Source: JAAXHH01 sp965248395
GTDB taxonomy: Bacteria > JAAXHH01
DNA: 64,000 bases
NCBI GenBank assembly: GCA_965248395.1
Contig: OZ252103.1
Coordinates: 2,604,001 to 2,668,000, forward strand
Reading direction: 5' to 3'
In this document: positions 24,365 through 32,980 of the stretch, piece after piece
How positions within the stretch are numbered: the stretch's first letter is position 1
Layout of the letters: each line of letters begins with the position of its first letter
The notes under the pieces: generated by a model
What the model was told of the DNA's origin: nothing
The model's database searches: none
What the model saw: the letters and a program-made list of their open reading frames with translations, nothing else
Position numbers and translations under genes: made by a program

Positions 24365-26050
24365 ATGACGAAAATCGGTGGACGGTATCCAGAACGCGCC
24401 GCACGCATGGCCATTCCTGGCAAGTTCGTGGGCCGTGTGCATCTCAACGCGTGCCGTACCGGTTTCATGATCTGTCCGGGTTTGGGCCCCGACCACGGCC
24501 GGCCATACTATGATGACAGGTGGGGAGGCGAAACCGACTGGATTGACGGTGAAGCCGCATGGGATCTGTTCAAAGCCAGCGCGGCAGGCGACATGGCGGC
24601 CATTGCGTCGATCCTTGATGAAGACCCAAGACTCGTAAACGCGATGCACTGGTACACCCAGCCAGTACACCTGGCTGCCCGTCATGGGCACGCCGAAGCG
24701 ACGGAATTGCTTCTCGCAAGAGGCGCCGACCCAGGGCTCGTCATTTTCGATTCGACCTGGTCAAGCCTGCTTGTAGACACGCGATCCCGTGGTTTTAAGG
24801 ACGTGGCGGAAATAATTGCGGGTACAATGGGAGATCGATTCGGCTTCGATCCCGCGTTCAAGGAGATTGCCTCTCTGATTGAAAACGGCAGCGCCGAAGT
24901 CGTTGAAACAGCACTGAGAGACCAGCCCGAATTGGTTGACCGGTCGGCCGCAGACGGAAACAACGGCCTGCACCTGGGTGTGATAAATGGCCGGAAAGAC
25001 CTGGTCGAACTGTTTCTCGAACGCGGCTTGCCCATTGATGCACGACGAGCGGACGGTAAAACACCGCTGACGCTGTCGTTCGACACGGGATTCGGACACC
25101 ATCCTCCAGACCCGAAACTCGGCATTACGGAGTTCCTACTCAAGCATGGGGCGAAATACGCCGTAACGGCGGCCAGCTACCTGGGCGATCGTGACAGGGT
25201 ATTGCATGTTCTCTCGGAAGATCCCTCGTGTACAGGCCGCGATGCTGCGCTGAAAAACCCCCTGGCCTATGCGGCTCGAAAAGGCCGAGAGGAAATTGTC
25301 CGGCTGCTTCTCGACGCGGGAACCGATAGCCACACCGTGGACGAAGCGCTATTTGAAGCCGTATGGCACAAGCACGAGGGTGTTGTCTCCCTGTTACTGG
25401 CATACGGCGCAAACCCGAACGTGGAATTAGACTCCTGCGGATGCGTCGTAGGCACCAATGACCCTGCGATACGGGACCTGCTCATTCGCCATGGCGCGGT
25501 GCACACACCGTACTGGGATCTGAATGAAGCGGAACTTCGGAAACTGGTTGATTGTAAGGCGAGTAGGGTCCGGGATCCCTACCTGATCGCGAATGTACTA
25601 GAAACTGAGGATGAAAAACTAATCGACAGGTTGCTATCTGGTGATCCCGATGCGCTCGACAGCCTGGAAGAATTGCAGTACCTACCGAGATGGGGCGACA
25701 ACGCCACGATCACGCGAAAGCTGGTCTCCGCGGGCCTAGATCCGAACCGACGCACGTTTGAGGGCCAGACCTATCTCCACATCTGTGCTAAGCAAGGCTG
25801 GGAGGAGACTGCTCAGTCGTTAATCGAACTAGGTGCGATGGTGAACATGTTGGACGAGAAAGACGGTCAGTCTCCCCTGGCGGTCGCGGTAAAAAACAGT
25901 CAGATAGGTATGGTTCGACTGTTATTGGAACATGGCGCCGATCTCAACGTTGCCGACTGGCCATGGACTCGACCGGTTTCTATTGCAGAGGAAGATGGGA
26001 ACGAAGTAGTTATAGAACTTTTAAGGCAGTACAGAGGCGAGACTGCATAA
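24365..26050 (+). CDS. Ankyrin repeat protein (561 aa)
   Basis: A long ankyrin protein in tandem with the previous one. A non-repeat N-terminus of ~60 residues leads to Trp-Asp-Leu-Phe-Lys-Ala-Ser-Ala-Ala-Gly-Asp, then Pro-Val-His-Leu-Ala-Ala-Arg-His-Gly-His, Asn-Gly-Leu-His-Leu-Gly-Val-Ile-Asn-Gly-Arg, Leu-Leu-Leu-Glu-His-Gly-Ala-Asp-Leu-Asn and others through the C-terminus. Its layout, including a central Ala-Ser-Tyr-Leu-Gly-Asp-Arg-Asp-Arg-Val-Leu unit, parallels the 9589 gene, so the two may be paralogues. I chose the ATG at 24365 because TAGGAGTGAC precedes it; the frame is open upstream to 24218. No signal peptide or transmembrane helix is seen. Confidence 0.88.
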   Translation: MTKIGGRYPERAARMAIPGKFVGRVHLNACRTGFMICPGLGPDHGRPYYDDRWGGETDWIDGEAAWDLFKASAAGDMAAIASILDEDPRLVNAMHWYTQPVHLAARHGHAEATELLLARGADPGLVIFDSTWSSLLVDTRSRGFKDVAEIIAGTMGDRFGFDPAFKEIASLIENGSAEVVETALRDQPELVDRSAADGNNGLHLGVINGRKDLVELFLERGLPIDARRADGKTPLTLSFDTGFGHHPPDPKLGITEFLLKHGAKYAVTAASYLGDRDRVLHVLSEDPSCTGRDAALKNPLAYAARKGREEIVRLLLDAGTDSHTVDEALFEAVWHKHEGVVSLLLAYGANPNVELDSCGCVVGTNDPAIRDLLIRHGAVHTPYWDLNEAELRKLVDCKASRVRDPYLIANVLETEDEKLIDRLLSGDPDALDSLEELQYLPRWGDNATITRKLVSAGLDPNRRTFEGQTYLHICAKQGWEETAQSLIELGAMVNMLDEKDGQSPLAVAVKNSQIGMVRLLLEHGADLNVADWPWTRPVSIAEEDGNEVVIELLRQYRGETA

Positions 26051-26058
26051 CAGCCAAT

Positions 26059-26919
26059 CTACTGATCCTGTGACTTGAATTCGTGCCAGCAGTTACGGAT
26101 TGTCGCTTCCACGTGCTCCGGATACTCGAACGCATATCTCTCTGCCAGTATGCGTCCAACGCGCGAAACCTCATCTTGGTGCAGTTCAATCAACCCCAGC
26201 AATTCCTGTCGTGAACGCCCAGGTGCTCCCAGGATATCCAATGGGCTATCGTAAAATCTCATAATCGATCGGACCTGGGGGGTTAAGGAATGTATGGATG
26301 GCCGCAAAGCACCGGTATCCTGCCCTGTGGCATGAATCGTCCACAGTCGCATCAGTATCGTACGTTCGTTCTGCAATCCCAGGATAACCATAGGGTCCAG
26401 TCCGCGGTAAAGAATCTTGCGATGTTTGTTACTCCTAAGCCAGAAATCGATGATCACCTGACGTACCTGCTCGGGATCGGACTCTGTAAATGGCGATGTG
26501 GGTGATGCGTTTTCCGATTCTGTAATGGTCTTTGCTAGCATCGCATCCCGACATCCTAGCACCCGACAGGCTTCGCGAGGGGAAACCTGTTGAACCTCCT
26601 GGATTCCAAGGTCGTACATATCGCCGGTGTCCAGCAGAAGATGAAGCAGAATACTCTCCTCGTGCTGAAATATGTGTTGGTGTGCGATACATCTTCCTTC
26701 GAAAAGTGCCGTCAAATCGGGAGTTTCCCATTCCTTGAGTCGCGCTGCGGGAACAGCCAGCCGTAGATCCACATCGCTATACAAGTCCGCGGTCCCCTGT
26801 CCAAAGCTTCCTTCAACCCAGATCGCTCGCACCTCTTCGTTGCGCCATATGTTAGTTGCGATTCGCTTCAATATCTTAATCTGAGGTAAATCGGGGAGAG
26901 ATGAGAAATCCAATTCCAT
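26059..26919 (-). CDS. Nucleotidyltransferase-domain protein
   Basis: A 286-residue protein with a pol-beta-type nucleotidyltransferase core. The Gly-Ser-Phe-Gly-Gln-Gly-Thr-Ala-Asp-Leu-Tyr-Ser-Asp-Val-Asp-Leu motif (residues 37-52) gives the Gly-Ser pair and the Asp-x-Asp metal ligands. The C-terminal ~150 residues are helical, as in aminoglycoside or lincosamide nucleotidyltransferases. The target could be a drug, a small metabolite or a protein; sequence alone does not tell. The ATG at 26919 has AGGAG nearby, and the open frame before it adds 25 non-conserved residues. It is convergent with the 24365 ankyrin gene (8 bases between stops) and divergent from the 27093 ankyrin gene. Confidence 0.82.
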   Translation of the reverse strand: MELDFSSLPDLPQIKILKRIATNIWRNEEVRAIWVEGSFGQGTADLYSDVDLRLAVPAARLKEWETPDLTALFEGRCIAHQHIFQHEESILLHLLLDTGDMYDLGIQEVQQVSPREACRVLGCRDAMLAKTITESENASPTSPFTESDPEQVRQVIIDFWLRSNKHRKILYRGLDPMVILGLQNERTILMRLWTIHATGQDTGALRPSIHSLTPQVRSIMRFYDSPLDILGAPGRSRQELLGLIELHQDEVSRVGRILAERYAFEYPEHVEATIRNCWHEFKSQDQ

Positions 26920-27092
26920 GCTCGACTCCTGTATTTGGTTTCGACTCCGGATGTAAACCGCGCGGAACAAATTCGGGCATAGGGCCCAAAGCACAATATC
27001 GAGTATCTTGCCTAAAATGAATTGATTTTCGTCTCAATGGTAATCCTATTGAAGCCGGGATACAAACACGATGATATGAGCTGAGATCAAGC

Positions 27093-28316
27093 ATGACAAA
27101 CGCCACCATCAAACAACTCCCCGATCAACCCGATCTGAGACAACTGGAAACCGAAGCATCCGATCTGCTGGAGAATAGCTCCTGCCCTTCACTGGCCGAA
27201 GCATTATCCAGCGTCGCAAGACGGTACGGTTTTCCCAGTTGGCCGAAGCTGAAAGTCTACGTAGAATCCATCGGATCCATGGGGAAACTCGAACAGGCGA
27301 TCCAGGACGACGATGACGATCGGGTGAAGCTGTTATTGCGAGATGATCCCGGTCTGATCCACCGCGAAGGGCACTGGGTAAAACGTCGCCGGCACAATGG
27401 GTACCTGCCGCTCGCCTACGCGGCGTTTTTCGGCAAGGTCAACGTCATGACAGCCCTGATCGAGGCCGGGGCGAATGTACGCGACGGGGATGACAAGGCG
27501 TTGCGCGCCGCGGCTTGTTTCGATCAGAATCTCCCCGCGGTCGAGTTACTGATCCGCTACGGTGCCGACCCGAACGCGGCGATTACATCACCGTCCGGAG
27601 TCCCGTACCGGGTGATCGACTATCCCTGCATGACCCTGGCTCCGGCCATGCTGGACCACCTGGTCTCCCAGGGTGGAACGCTATTGCCGATCAACGCCGG
27701 GATGGTCCTCGCGACGAACGATCGCAGTCCCCGGGCGAAGGCCGAATGCCTGCGTGTTATGCAACAAGCGAGGTTTGCGTTTCCGGATACGCCGCCAATG
27801 GCCCTTCATCTCAGGGACACAAGCGGTCTCAATGCGCATATGAAGCGGGATCCCCAAACGCTCGCAAGATTGTACAGCGAAGAAGACATCTTTCCTTCGG
27901 ATTACGAGATCAAGCGTCCTGCGCCGTACGCCTATGCAACCCCCCTTACAGGTGGGGTCACCCTGCTGCACATGGCCGTTGAGTTTTGTGATGTGGAACT
28001 TGCACAATGGCTCATCGAACAAGGCGCCGACCCCAATGGCGCCGCGGGGACGGACGATGAGGGATATGGCGGGTGGACACCCCTGTTCCATGCCATGGTC
28101 ACGCTGCACGTCCCACGTAACTTTCCCGAAATCGTCGATCTGCTCCTAGAAAATGGCGCTGACCCGGAAGTGCGAGCGTCCCTGCGCAAACCTACTCCAG
28201 AGGGTGGAGAGGTCACCTGGCGGGACGTCACGGCGGCCGATTATGCCCGAAGATTCATCTATCCGGATCTAGTAAATCATGACGCACTGCAACGGGTCAT
28301 GTCCACCGGTGGGTAG
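27093..28316 (+). CDS. Ankyrin repeat protein with N-terminal YGFPSW module (407 aa)
   Basis: The N-terminus is different from the other ankyrin proteins. Residues ~28-58 read Leu-Ala-Glu-Ala-Leu-Ser-Ser-Val-Ala-Arg-Arg-Tyr-Gly-Phe-Pro-Ser-Trp-Pro-Lys-Leu, a short helical 'Ala-Arg-x-Tyr-Gly-Phe-x-Ser-Trp' module that I recall from other bacterial ankyrin proteins. Ankyrin repeats follow (Leu-Pro-Leu-Ala-Tyr-Ala-Ala-Phe-Phe-Gly-Lys; Leu-Ile-Arg-Tyr-Gly-Ala-Asp-Pro-Asn; Leu-Leu-His-Met-Ala-Val-Glu-Phe-Cys-Asp; Thr-Pro-Leu-Phe-His-Ala-Met-Val), with a longer insertion around residues 180-270. No signal peptide is present. The next ankyrin gene, with a related module, begins within ~85 bases. Confidence 0.87.
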   Translation: MTNATIKQLPDQPDLRQLETEASDLLENSSCPSLAEALSSVARRYGFPSWPKLKVYVESIGSMGKLEQAIQDDDDDRVKLLLRDDPGLIHREGHWVKRRRHNGYLPLAYAAFFGKVNVMTALIEAGANVRDGDDKALRAAACFDQNLPAVELLIRYGADPNAAITSPSGVPYRVIDYPCMTLAPAMLDHLVSQGGTLLPINAGMVLATNDRSPRAKAECLRVMQQARFAFPDTPPMALHLRDTSGLNAHMKRDPQTLARLYSEEDIFPSDYEIKRPAPYAYATPLTGGVTLLHMAVEFCDVELAQWLIEQGADPNGAAGTDDEGYGGWTPLFHAMVTLHVPRNFPEIVDLLLENGADPEVRASLRKPTPEGGEVTWRDVTAADYARRFIYPDLVNHDALQRVMSTGG

Positions 28317-28400
28317 TCGGGCGGGAAGCGGCGTTTGGACTTTACACATGAACTCTGCCGTAACACTATTAACGCTTCAAGTCATCTAAAGGTTGGTACT

Positions 28401-30092
28401 GTGGCGGATTACGACAACGACCCTTCGAAGAACTGGCCTTATCCGGTCGTTCAATCCGAAATCGAGAACGAGGCTCAGGAGCTGTTTATGGCCATTCAGA
28501 ACCGCCAGATTGAAGCCCTGGGTGTAGTGAAACGGTACGATAGATCGGCTGATCCGTCCTCGTTCTCCCTGGACGAAGCACGGAACGTACTCGCCCGAAG
28601 TTACGGATTCTCGGGCTGGCTCCAGGTGGAACGATACTTCGATACGGTTGCCAGGTATTCATGCAGCTCCAACGTGGAACCCGCACCATATGATTGCGAA
28701 GACGAGACCGCACTCGCCAACGATTTCCTCCGTCTCGCTTGCCTGACGCAGGGCGCCCAGGATCATCCGTCGAGGTGGGCAAGGGCTCGGAACATGCTGG
28801 ATGCCCATCCAGAACTTTCCCACGTAAACATCTACGCCGCGTCGGTAGCCGGTGACATTACCGCTGTGAAAGCGATCCTGGATGCAGACGCCAATTTGGC
28901 AAGTACTCCTGGCGGACCCCACAACTGGGAGCCACTGCTCTACGTGGCATTTTCCCGATTAGATCACGAGACAGTTGGACAAGCGTCTGTTGATATTGTC
29001 CGGTTGCTGGTCTCCCAGGGCGCCGACCCGAACGCGGGTTATCTCTGGGCCGGTTTCCCATGCGCCTACACCGTACTGACCGGTGTGTTCGGCGAAGGAG
29101 AGAACGGACCGGTGAGAAGCCCGCCGCACCGCTACAGTTACGAACTCGCAGAGATCCTGATCGAGGCCGGCGCCGATCCCAATGACGCGCAGACCCTCTA
29201 CAACCGGATGTTCAGCCGTGACGACGAACACCTGCGGTTTCTGTTCGCGCACGGGTTGGGAAAGGAAAGGGGTCGATCCTGGCACCGGCTGCTGGGCGAG
29301 CAGTCTCGCGGCTGGGTAGGCAATCCCGGTGATGTGCTGGCCTACCAACTGCGGTGGGCCGCCAGGTGGAACTACCAGGAACGGGTTCGATTGCTGGTCG
29401 AAAAAGGGGCCGGCGTAAACCAGGCTTGCCATCGGACTGGCGGCCGATCGCCCTGCGAAGAAGCCGTGTATCACGGGAACGAGGCCATCGCCGAATATCT
29501 GGCGGACCACGGTGCGGAAGCGTTTCCCCTGGACAACCGGGAAGCGGTCCGGCTGATGGCCGATCTGGGATTCGACGTGAACGCCTGCGGAATGCACGAC
29601 GCCGCCAGGTACGGGTACCTGGACATGATCAAACTACTGGCCGATCTCGGGGCCGATGTTTCCCTTCAGGACTCGGGACACGACATCAGTGTAATTGGCT
29701 ATGCGAGCCACTACCAGCAGGACCACGTGATCGATTACCTGGCGCAGTACGCGGGGATACACCGGACGGTCAAGTCGGATCTGCTGCCAAGGGTCCGGGC
29801 GTTGCTAAGCGACGATCCAGGCCGTGCGAATGAACGGGACGAAGAAGGGAACACGCCGCTGCATTGCCTCGACGTGGACAACCGGATGGTAGATACCTCG
29901 GAGATTCTACGCCTGCTCGTAACCAGCGGGGCCTACGTCAATGCGAGGAACAAAGAAGGCCTGACCCCTCTCGACAGGCTCGTGCGGCTTTCTGTTTTTA
30001 GTCGAAGAGACGACCTGGCTGAAATGCTGCGTGAGTATGGCGCCGAAGGATCAGACACCTCTGCCGGGACGAAAAGCGGCCCGGTAACCTGA
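28401..30092 (+). CDS. Ankyrin repeat protein with N-terminal YGFSGW module (563 aa)
   Basis: The protein opens with a ~75-residue region holding Asp-Glu-Ala-Arg-Asn-Val-Leu-Ala-Arg-Ser-Tyr-Gly-Phe-Ser-Gly-Trp, the same module as in the preceding gene. Ankyrin repeats begin with Asn-Ile-Tyr-Ala-Ala-Ser-Val-Ala-Gly-Asp and Gly-Gly-Pro-His-Asn-Trp-Glu-Pro-Leu-Leu-Tyr-Val-Ala, and continue to Asn-Thr-Pro-Leu-His-Cys-Leu near the end. The Ile-Tyr-Ala-Ala and Gly-Gly-Pro-x-Asn-Trp stretches recur in the 31177 gene, so those two are paralogues. The start is unsettled: the frame opens at a TTG at 28335, but the GTG at 28401 with AAAGG upstream looks better. Together with the 27093 gene it forms a tandem pair. 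Confidence 0.85.
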   Translation: MADYDNDPSKNWPYPVVQSEIENEAQELFMAIQNRQIEALGVVKRYDRSADPSSFSLDEARNVLARSYGFSGWLQVERYFDTVARYSCSSNVEPAPYDCEDETALANDFLRLACLTQGAQDHPSRWARARNMLDAHPELSHVNIYAASVAGDITAVKAILDADANLASTPGGPHNWEPLLYVAFSRLDHETVGQASVDIVRLLVSQGADPNAGYLWAGFPCAYTVLTGVFGEGENGPVRSPPHRYSYELAEILIEAGADPNDAQTLYNRMFSRDDEHLRFLFAHGLGKERGRSWHRLLGEQSRGWVGNPGDVLAYQLRWAARWNYQERVRLLVEKGAGVNQACHRTGGRSPCEEAVYHGNEAIAEYLADHGAEAFPLDNREAVRLMADLGFDVNACGMHDAARYGYLDMIKLLADLGADVSLQDSGHDISVIGYASHYQQDHVIDYLAQYAGIHRTVKSDLLPRVRALLSDDPGRANERDEEGNTPLHCLDVDNRMVDTSEILRLLVTSGAYVNARNKEGLTPLDRLVRLSVFSRRDDLAEMLREYGAEGSDTSAGTKSGPVT

Positions 30093-30115
30093 ATCGATAC
30101 TTGTCACGGCGGGGT

Positions 30116-30442
30116 TCATTTCCCCCACCTGGAAACGACCAGGCCCACCACTAACCCGATAACGATACCCGAAGGCACGATCTCCAGATAGGATCCCGTG
30201 GGTATCGCCGCGAGAACCGAGAGCACCCCGCCTACCACGACGCCTGCCAACGCCATGATGCCCGCGCCTCCGACGCTTCGCGCGATAAGACCGACCAGCA
30301 GGCCCGTGATTAAGCCCTTCATAGTTCCACTAACGATGATCATGGTCATCATGGCCTGGGCTTCCGGTATCATGAACGCGGACAATCCGTCGAGCAGTCC
30401 CAGCACGAGGCCGGTCAGCATTCCCAGCTTAACTCGGTTCAT
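30116..30442 (-). CDS. Small glycine-rich membrane protein (108 aa)
   Basis: Not a family I can name. Four hydrophobic, glycine-rich helices fill almost the whole length, with repeated Gly-Leu-Val-Leu-Gly and Gly-Leu-Leu-Val-Gly-Leu patterns and Ala-Gly-Val-Val-Val-Gly-Gly. GGGAGGGACAG precedes the ATG. The upstream gene on the same strand is the PhnB-like VOC gene, whose stop is 15 bases away, so they probably form an operon. Confidence 0.7.
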   Translation of the reverse strand: MNRVKLGMLTGLVLGLLDGLSAFMIPEAQAMMTMIIVSGTMKGLITGLLVGLIARSVGGAGIMALAGVVVGGVLSVLAAIPTGSYLEIVPSGIVIGLVVGLVVSRWGK

Positions 30443-30457
30443 ATTGCTGTCCCTCCC

Positions 30458-30862
30458 TTACAAGTGACAGTTGAGTGTCCACCTGGTACCGAATCTGTCG
30501 GTCAATGTCCCGAAACGGGCGTTCCAGAACGTGTCCTGAAGCGGCATGGTCACCTCGCCTCCCACTGACAGGGCCTGGAAGACGGACTCCAGCTCATCCA
30601 CCTGGGTGAAATCAATGTTCAAAGTGATGTTGCCTTCCTTGGAGACCGGTTCAAAATGGTCGGAACCCATGATTGCGTCGTCATCTATGGTCAAGGCCAT
30701 GTTCATCACCTGCCCCAACATGTGATCGGGTATCTCCATGCCGATATCCTGATCATTGCTGTAATACATGGTCCTTTCGATATGGCCGTTCAGACAGTCC
30801 CTGTAGAACGTCAGCGCTTCTTCGCACTGGCCGTTGAAGGCCAGGTAGGGGATCAGTTTCAT
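30458..30862 (-). CDS. PhnB-like VOC protein
   Basis: A 134-residue VOC protein of the PhnB or '3-demethylubiquinone methyltransferase-like' branch. It begins Leu-Ile-Pro-Tyr-Leu-Ala-Phe-Asn-Gly-Gln-Cys-Glu-Glu-Ala-Leu-Thr-Phe-Tyr, and ends Phe-Trp-Asn-Ala-Arg-Phe-Gly-Thr-Leu-Thr-Asp-Arg-Phe-Gly, both hallmarks. Despite the database name of the branch, no methyl-donor site is present and the activity is unknown. I chose the ATG at 30862 because CGAGGAG lies upstream and the conserved strand starts immediately; the open frame reaches 30931. Confidence 0.85.
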   Translation of the reverse strand: MKLIPYLAFNGQCEEALTFYRDCLNGHIERTMYYSNDQDIGMEIPDHMLGQVMNMALTIDDDAIMGSDHFEPVSKEGNITLNIDFTQVDELESVFQALSVGGEVTMPLQDTFWNARFGTLTDRFGTRWTLNCHL

Positions 30863-31176
30863 AGATATAACTCCTCGTTGGTTTTGTTTTGATGGGAACA
30901 GGTATTCTCGATAATGCCCCACCAATATCAATCACTCTTGAAAAGTAAAGGGAGGAACCACCCCATGTCAACCTCGCCCCTCGGCAAGGCGGCGCTTCAC
31001 CTTGACAGACACTGGTTTTCCGTTAAGTTGAAAACACGTTTTGACCTTGGGTGATTTACTGGATGATTACGTTTTTCCTTTCGCGCTTTCGTTCACCACA
31101 GGACCATCGTCTTCAGTACCTGCTGCTTTCGATGGACTCCCGCCGGCATTGACACCAGATTCGGGTATCCGATCAT
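30863..31176. other. 314-base intergenic stretch
   Basis: No RNA gene was recognised. A possible 29-residue peptide (30965-31054) has GGGAGG upstream of its ATG but no family resemblance, so I do not call it a gene. A TTGACA at 31002-31007 is followed after 16 bases by TAAGTT, which could be a weak promoter for the ankyrin gene at 31177. Confidence 0.4.
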
Positions 31177-32481
31177 ATGTGCGCTTCAGACCTCCCCGAA
31201 GACGTGGAACAATTTCTCTCGTCAGCCTGGCTCTGGGGAGATCCCGGCCGAGCGACAGCGGTGCTCGCCAGCAATCCCTTGCTCTCCAGGTCGAACATCT
31301 ACGCCGCCTGTGCCGCCGGGGACTTGGAGGCCGTCACAGATATCCTGAATGCCGATCCAGCGGCGGCCACGACGAAGGGTGGTCCGCGGAACTGGGCACC
31401 GATCCTCTACGCGACATGGTCCTGCTTTCTGCGCGATCGTACAGATGAAATGGTCCGGATCCTGGTGCTGTTGCTTAAGCATGGCGCCGATCCGGACAGC
31501 TACTGGGTAAACGACTCGGACTGGAAGGAGTCGGCGCTCTACGGATGCGTGGAAAACAACTGTGTGCCGGCGGCCCGGGTATTGGTGAACGCGGGGGCCA
31601 ACCCCAATGACAACGAATCCCTGTACCACGCCTGTGAGAAGTTCAACCTCGAACTGCTGGACACGGTTGCGGCGAACGGATTGGACGCAGAGAGCATCTC
31701 CTATTGCATCAAGCACGCCATGGATATGACCTGGACTGAGGCGATCATGTGGTTTCTCGACCAGGGCGCCGATCCCAATGCCGTGCATCCCTCCGACCTG
31801 GAGACGTCCCTTCACTGGGCGGTTAAGAGAAACTGTGCCATCGACGTGATCGGCGCACTGCTGGATGGCGGGGCGGATCCCAATGCCCGTACGTCGAATG
31901 GGAAGAGTACGGCGCTCGGAATCGTCGGCTGGACACCCCTCGATTTCGCCCTCCGGCTCGGTCGCCGGGATGTCGCGAAACTCCTGGAGCAGCATGGTGG
32001 AGTGCCCTCCCCGATGTCCGATTACGACCGATTCGTGGTCGCCTGCGCCAATACGGATCTCGATGTCGTGGAAAAACTTAAAGACCGCCACCTGGCTGAC
32101 TTGAGCGATGATGACCGGACCCTGATCAGCCACGTGGCCCAGATGGACAACTGGGAAGCGGTGCGCCTCATGGCGGACCTGGGCTGGCCGATTGACGCGC
32201 GGGGCTGGATCGATGCCACACCCCTCTACTGGGTTCTATGCAAGGGACATGCCGACACGGTCGATTTCCTTCTGCGGTGTGGCGCTTCTACCGAGCCGTT
32301 GGGCGGATACTTCCAGGATCCGGTGCACACCGTGGTCCATTGCCAGTGGAACCGCGACAAGAGCGGTTACCCTGTCGCGCTCGATCGACTCCTCCAGCAT
32401 GGTGTGGATATTTCGGAAGGGTTCTATCCATGCGGCATAGATGCCATGGACACGGTGCTTTCGCGGTATGCCGAAGTGTAA
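31177..32481 (+). CDS. Ankyrin repeat protein (434 aa)
   Basis: The tenth ankyrin protein. Its first 70 residues (Asn-Ile-Tyr-Ala-Ala-Cys-Ala-Ala-Gly-Asp, then Gly-Gly-Pro-Arg-Asn-Trp-Ala-Pro-Ile-Leu-Tyr-Ala) are plainly related to the 28401 protein, but it lacks the YGFxxW module found before that point in the other gene. Later repeats include Leu-Leu-Lys-His-Gly-Ala-Asp-Pro-Asp, Ser-Leu-His-Trp-Ala-Val-Lys-Arg-Asn-Cys, and Thr-Pro-Leu-Asp-Phe-Ala-Leu-Arg-Leu-Gly-Arg. No ribosome-binding sequence is obvious before the ATG, and a stop closes the frame eight codons upstream, so the N-terminus may have been shortened relative to its paralogue. No signal peptide. Confidence 0.86.
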   Translation: MCASDLPEDVEQFLSSAWLWGDPGRATAVLASNPLLSRSNIYAACAAGDLEAVTDILNADPAAATTKGGPRNWAPILYATWSCFLRDRTDEMVRILVLLLKHGADPDSYWVNDSDWKESALYGCVENNCVPAARVLVNAGANPNDNESLYHACEKFNLELLDTVAANGLDAESISYCIKHAMDMTWTEAIMWFLDQGADPNAVHPSDLETSLHWAVKRNCAIDVIGALLDGGADPNARTSNGKSTALGIVGWTPLDFALRLGRRDVAKLLEQHGGVPSPMSDYDRFVVACANTDLDVVEKLKDRHLADLSDDDRTLISHVAQMDNWEAVRLMADLGWPIDARGWIDATPLYWVLCKGHADTVDFLLRCGASTEPLGGYFQDPVHTVVHCQWNRDKSGYPVALDRLLQHGVDISEGFYPCGIDAMDTVLSRYAEV

Positions 32482-32670
32482 CAGGGTAATTTGGAAGAAA
32501 ACCCGCCAGGAAGCAACGCACACACCATTCCGGGATGCTCTTTGGTCTTCAGTATGGGCGATGCTCGGCTTGACAAAGGGCCGTCGGACCGGTATATACC
32601 CGGTGGATCGTATCCGGTTGTCGGATGGCAATCATTCAGAATTGACGTCATAGTTACGAGGAGGCACGGC

Positions 32671-32946
32671 ATGGCCCGCATGGTCCACTGCGTCAAGCTC
32701 AACGAGGAACTCGAAGGACTCGACTTCGTTCCATTCCCCAACGAGCTCGGCCAGCGCATCTACGATAGCATATCCAAACAGGCATGGCAAATGTGGATCA
32801 ACTATTCGGTCATGGTCATCAACGAATACCGGCTGAATCTCGCCACGGCCGAAGGGCAGGAGGTCTACGACCGGAACCTGGAAGAGTTCTTCTTTGGCGA
32901 AGGCGGCGAAATGCCGCCTGGATACCGGCCCCCTCAATCGAAATAA
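32671..32946 (+). CDS. yggX: Fe(2+)-trafficking protein, YggX family
   Basis: A 91-residue protein that protects Fe-S clusters against oxidative damage and is thought to carry ferrous iron in the cytosol. The signatures are Arg-Met-Val-His-Cys-Val-Lys-Leu-Asn-Glu-Glu-Leu-Glu-Gly-Leu (with the key Cys7), Pro-Asn-Glu-Leu-Gly-Gln-Arg-Ile-Tyr, and Trp-x-x-Trp-x-x-x-Ser-Val-Met-Val-Ile-Asn-Glu-Tyr. Length equals E. coli YggX (91). The ATG at 32671 has GAGGAG before it; the frame is open upstream but not conserved. A radical SAM gene begins 34 bases after the stop on the same strand. Radical SAM enzymes need Fe-S clusters, so the pairing may be meaningful. Confidence 0.94.
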   Translation: MARMVHCVKLNEELEGLDFVPFPNELGQRIYDSISKQAWQMWINYSVMVINEYRLNLATAEGQEVYDRNLEEFFFGEGGEMPPGYRPPQSK

Positions 32947-32980
32947 CCCCGGTCGCTCTAACCGCCGTGGGGTTTCCAAG

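Noticed and set aside
30965..31054. A 29-codon small ORF with GGGAGG upstream.
   Set aside because: No family resemblance, and short ORFs with chance ribosome sites are common; not listed as a gene.
4978..32481. Ankyrin genes as toxin-immunity or polymorphic-toxin modules.
   Set aside because: No toxin domain, secretion marker or conserved pair of small immunity gene next to a large toxin was found.
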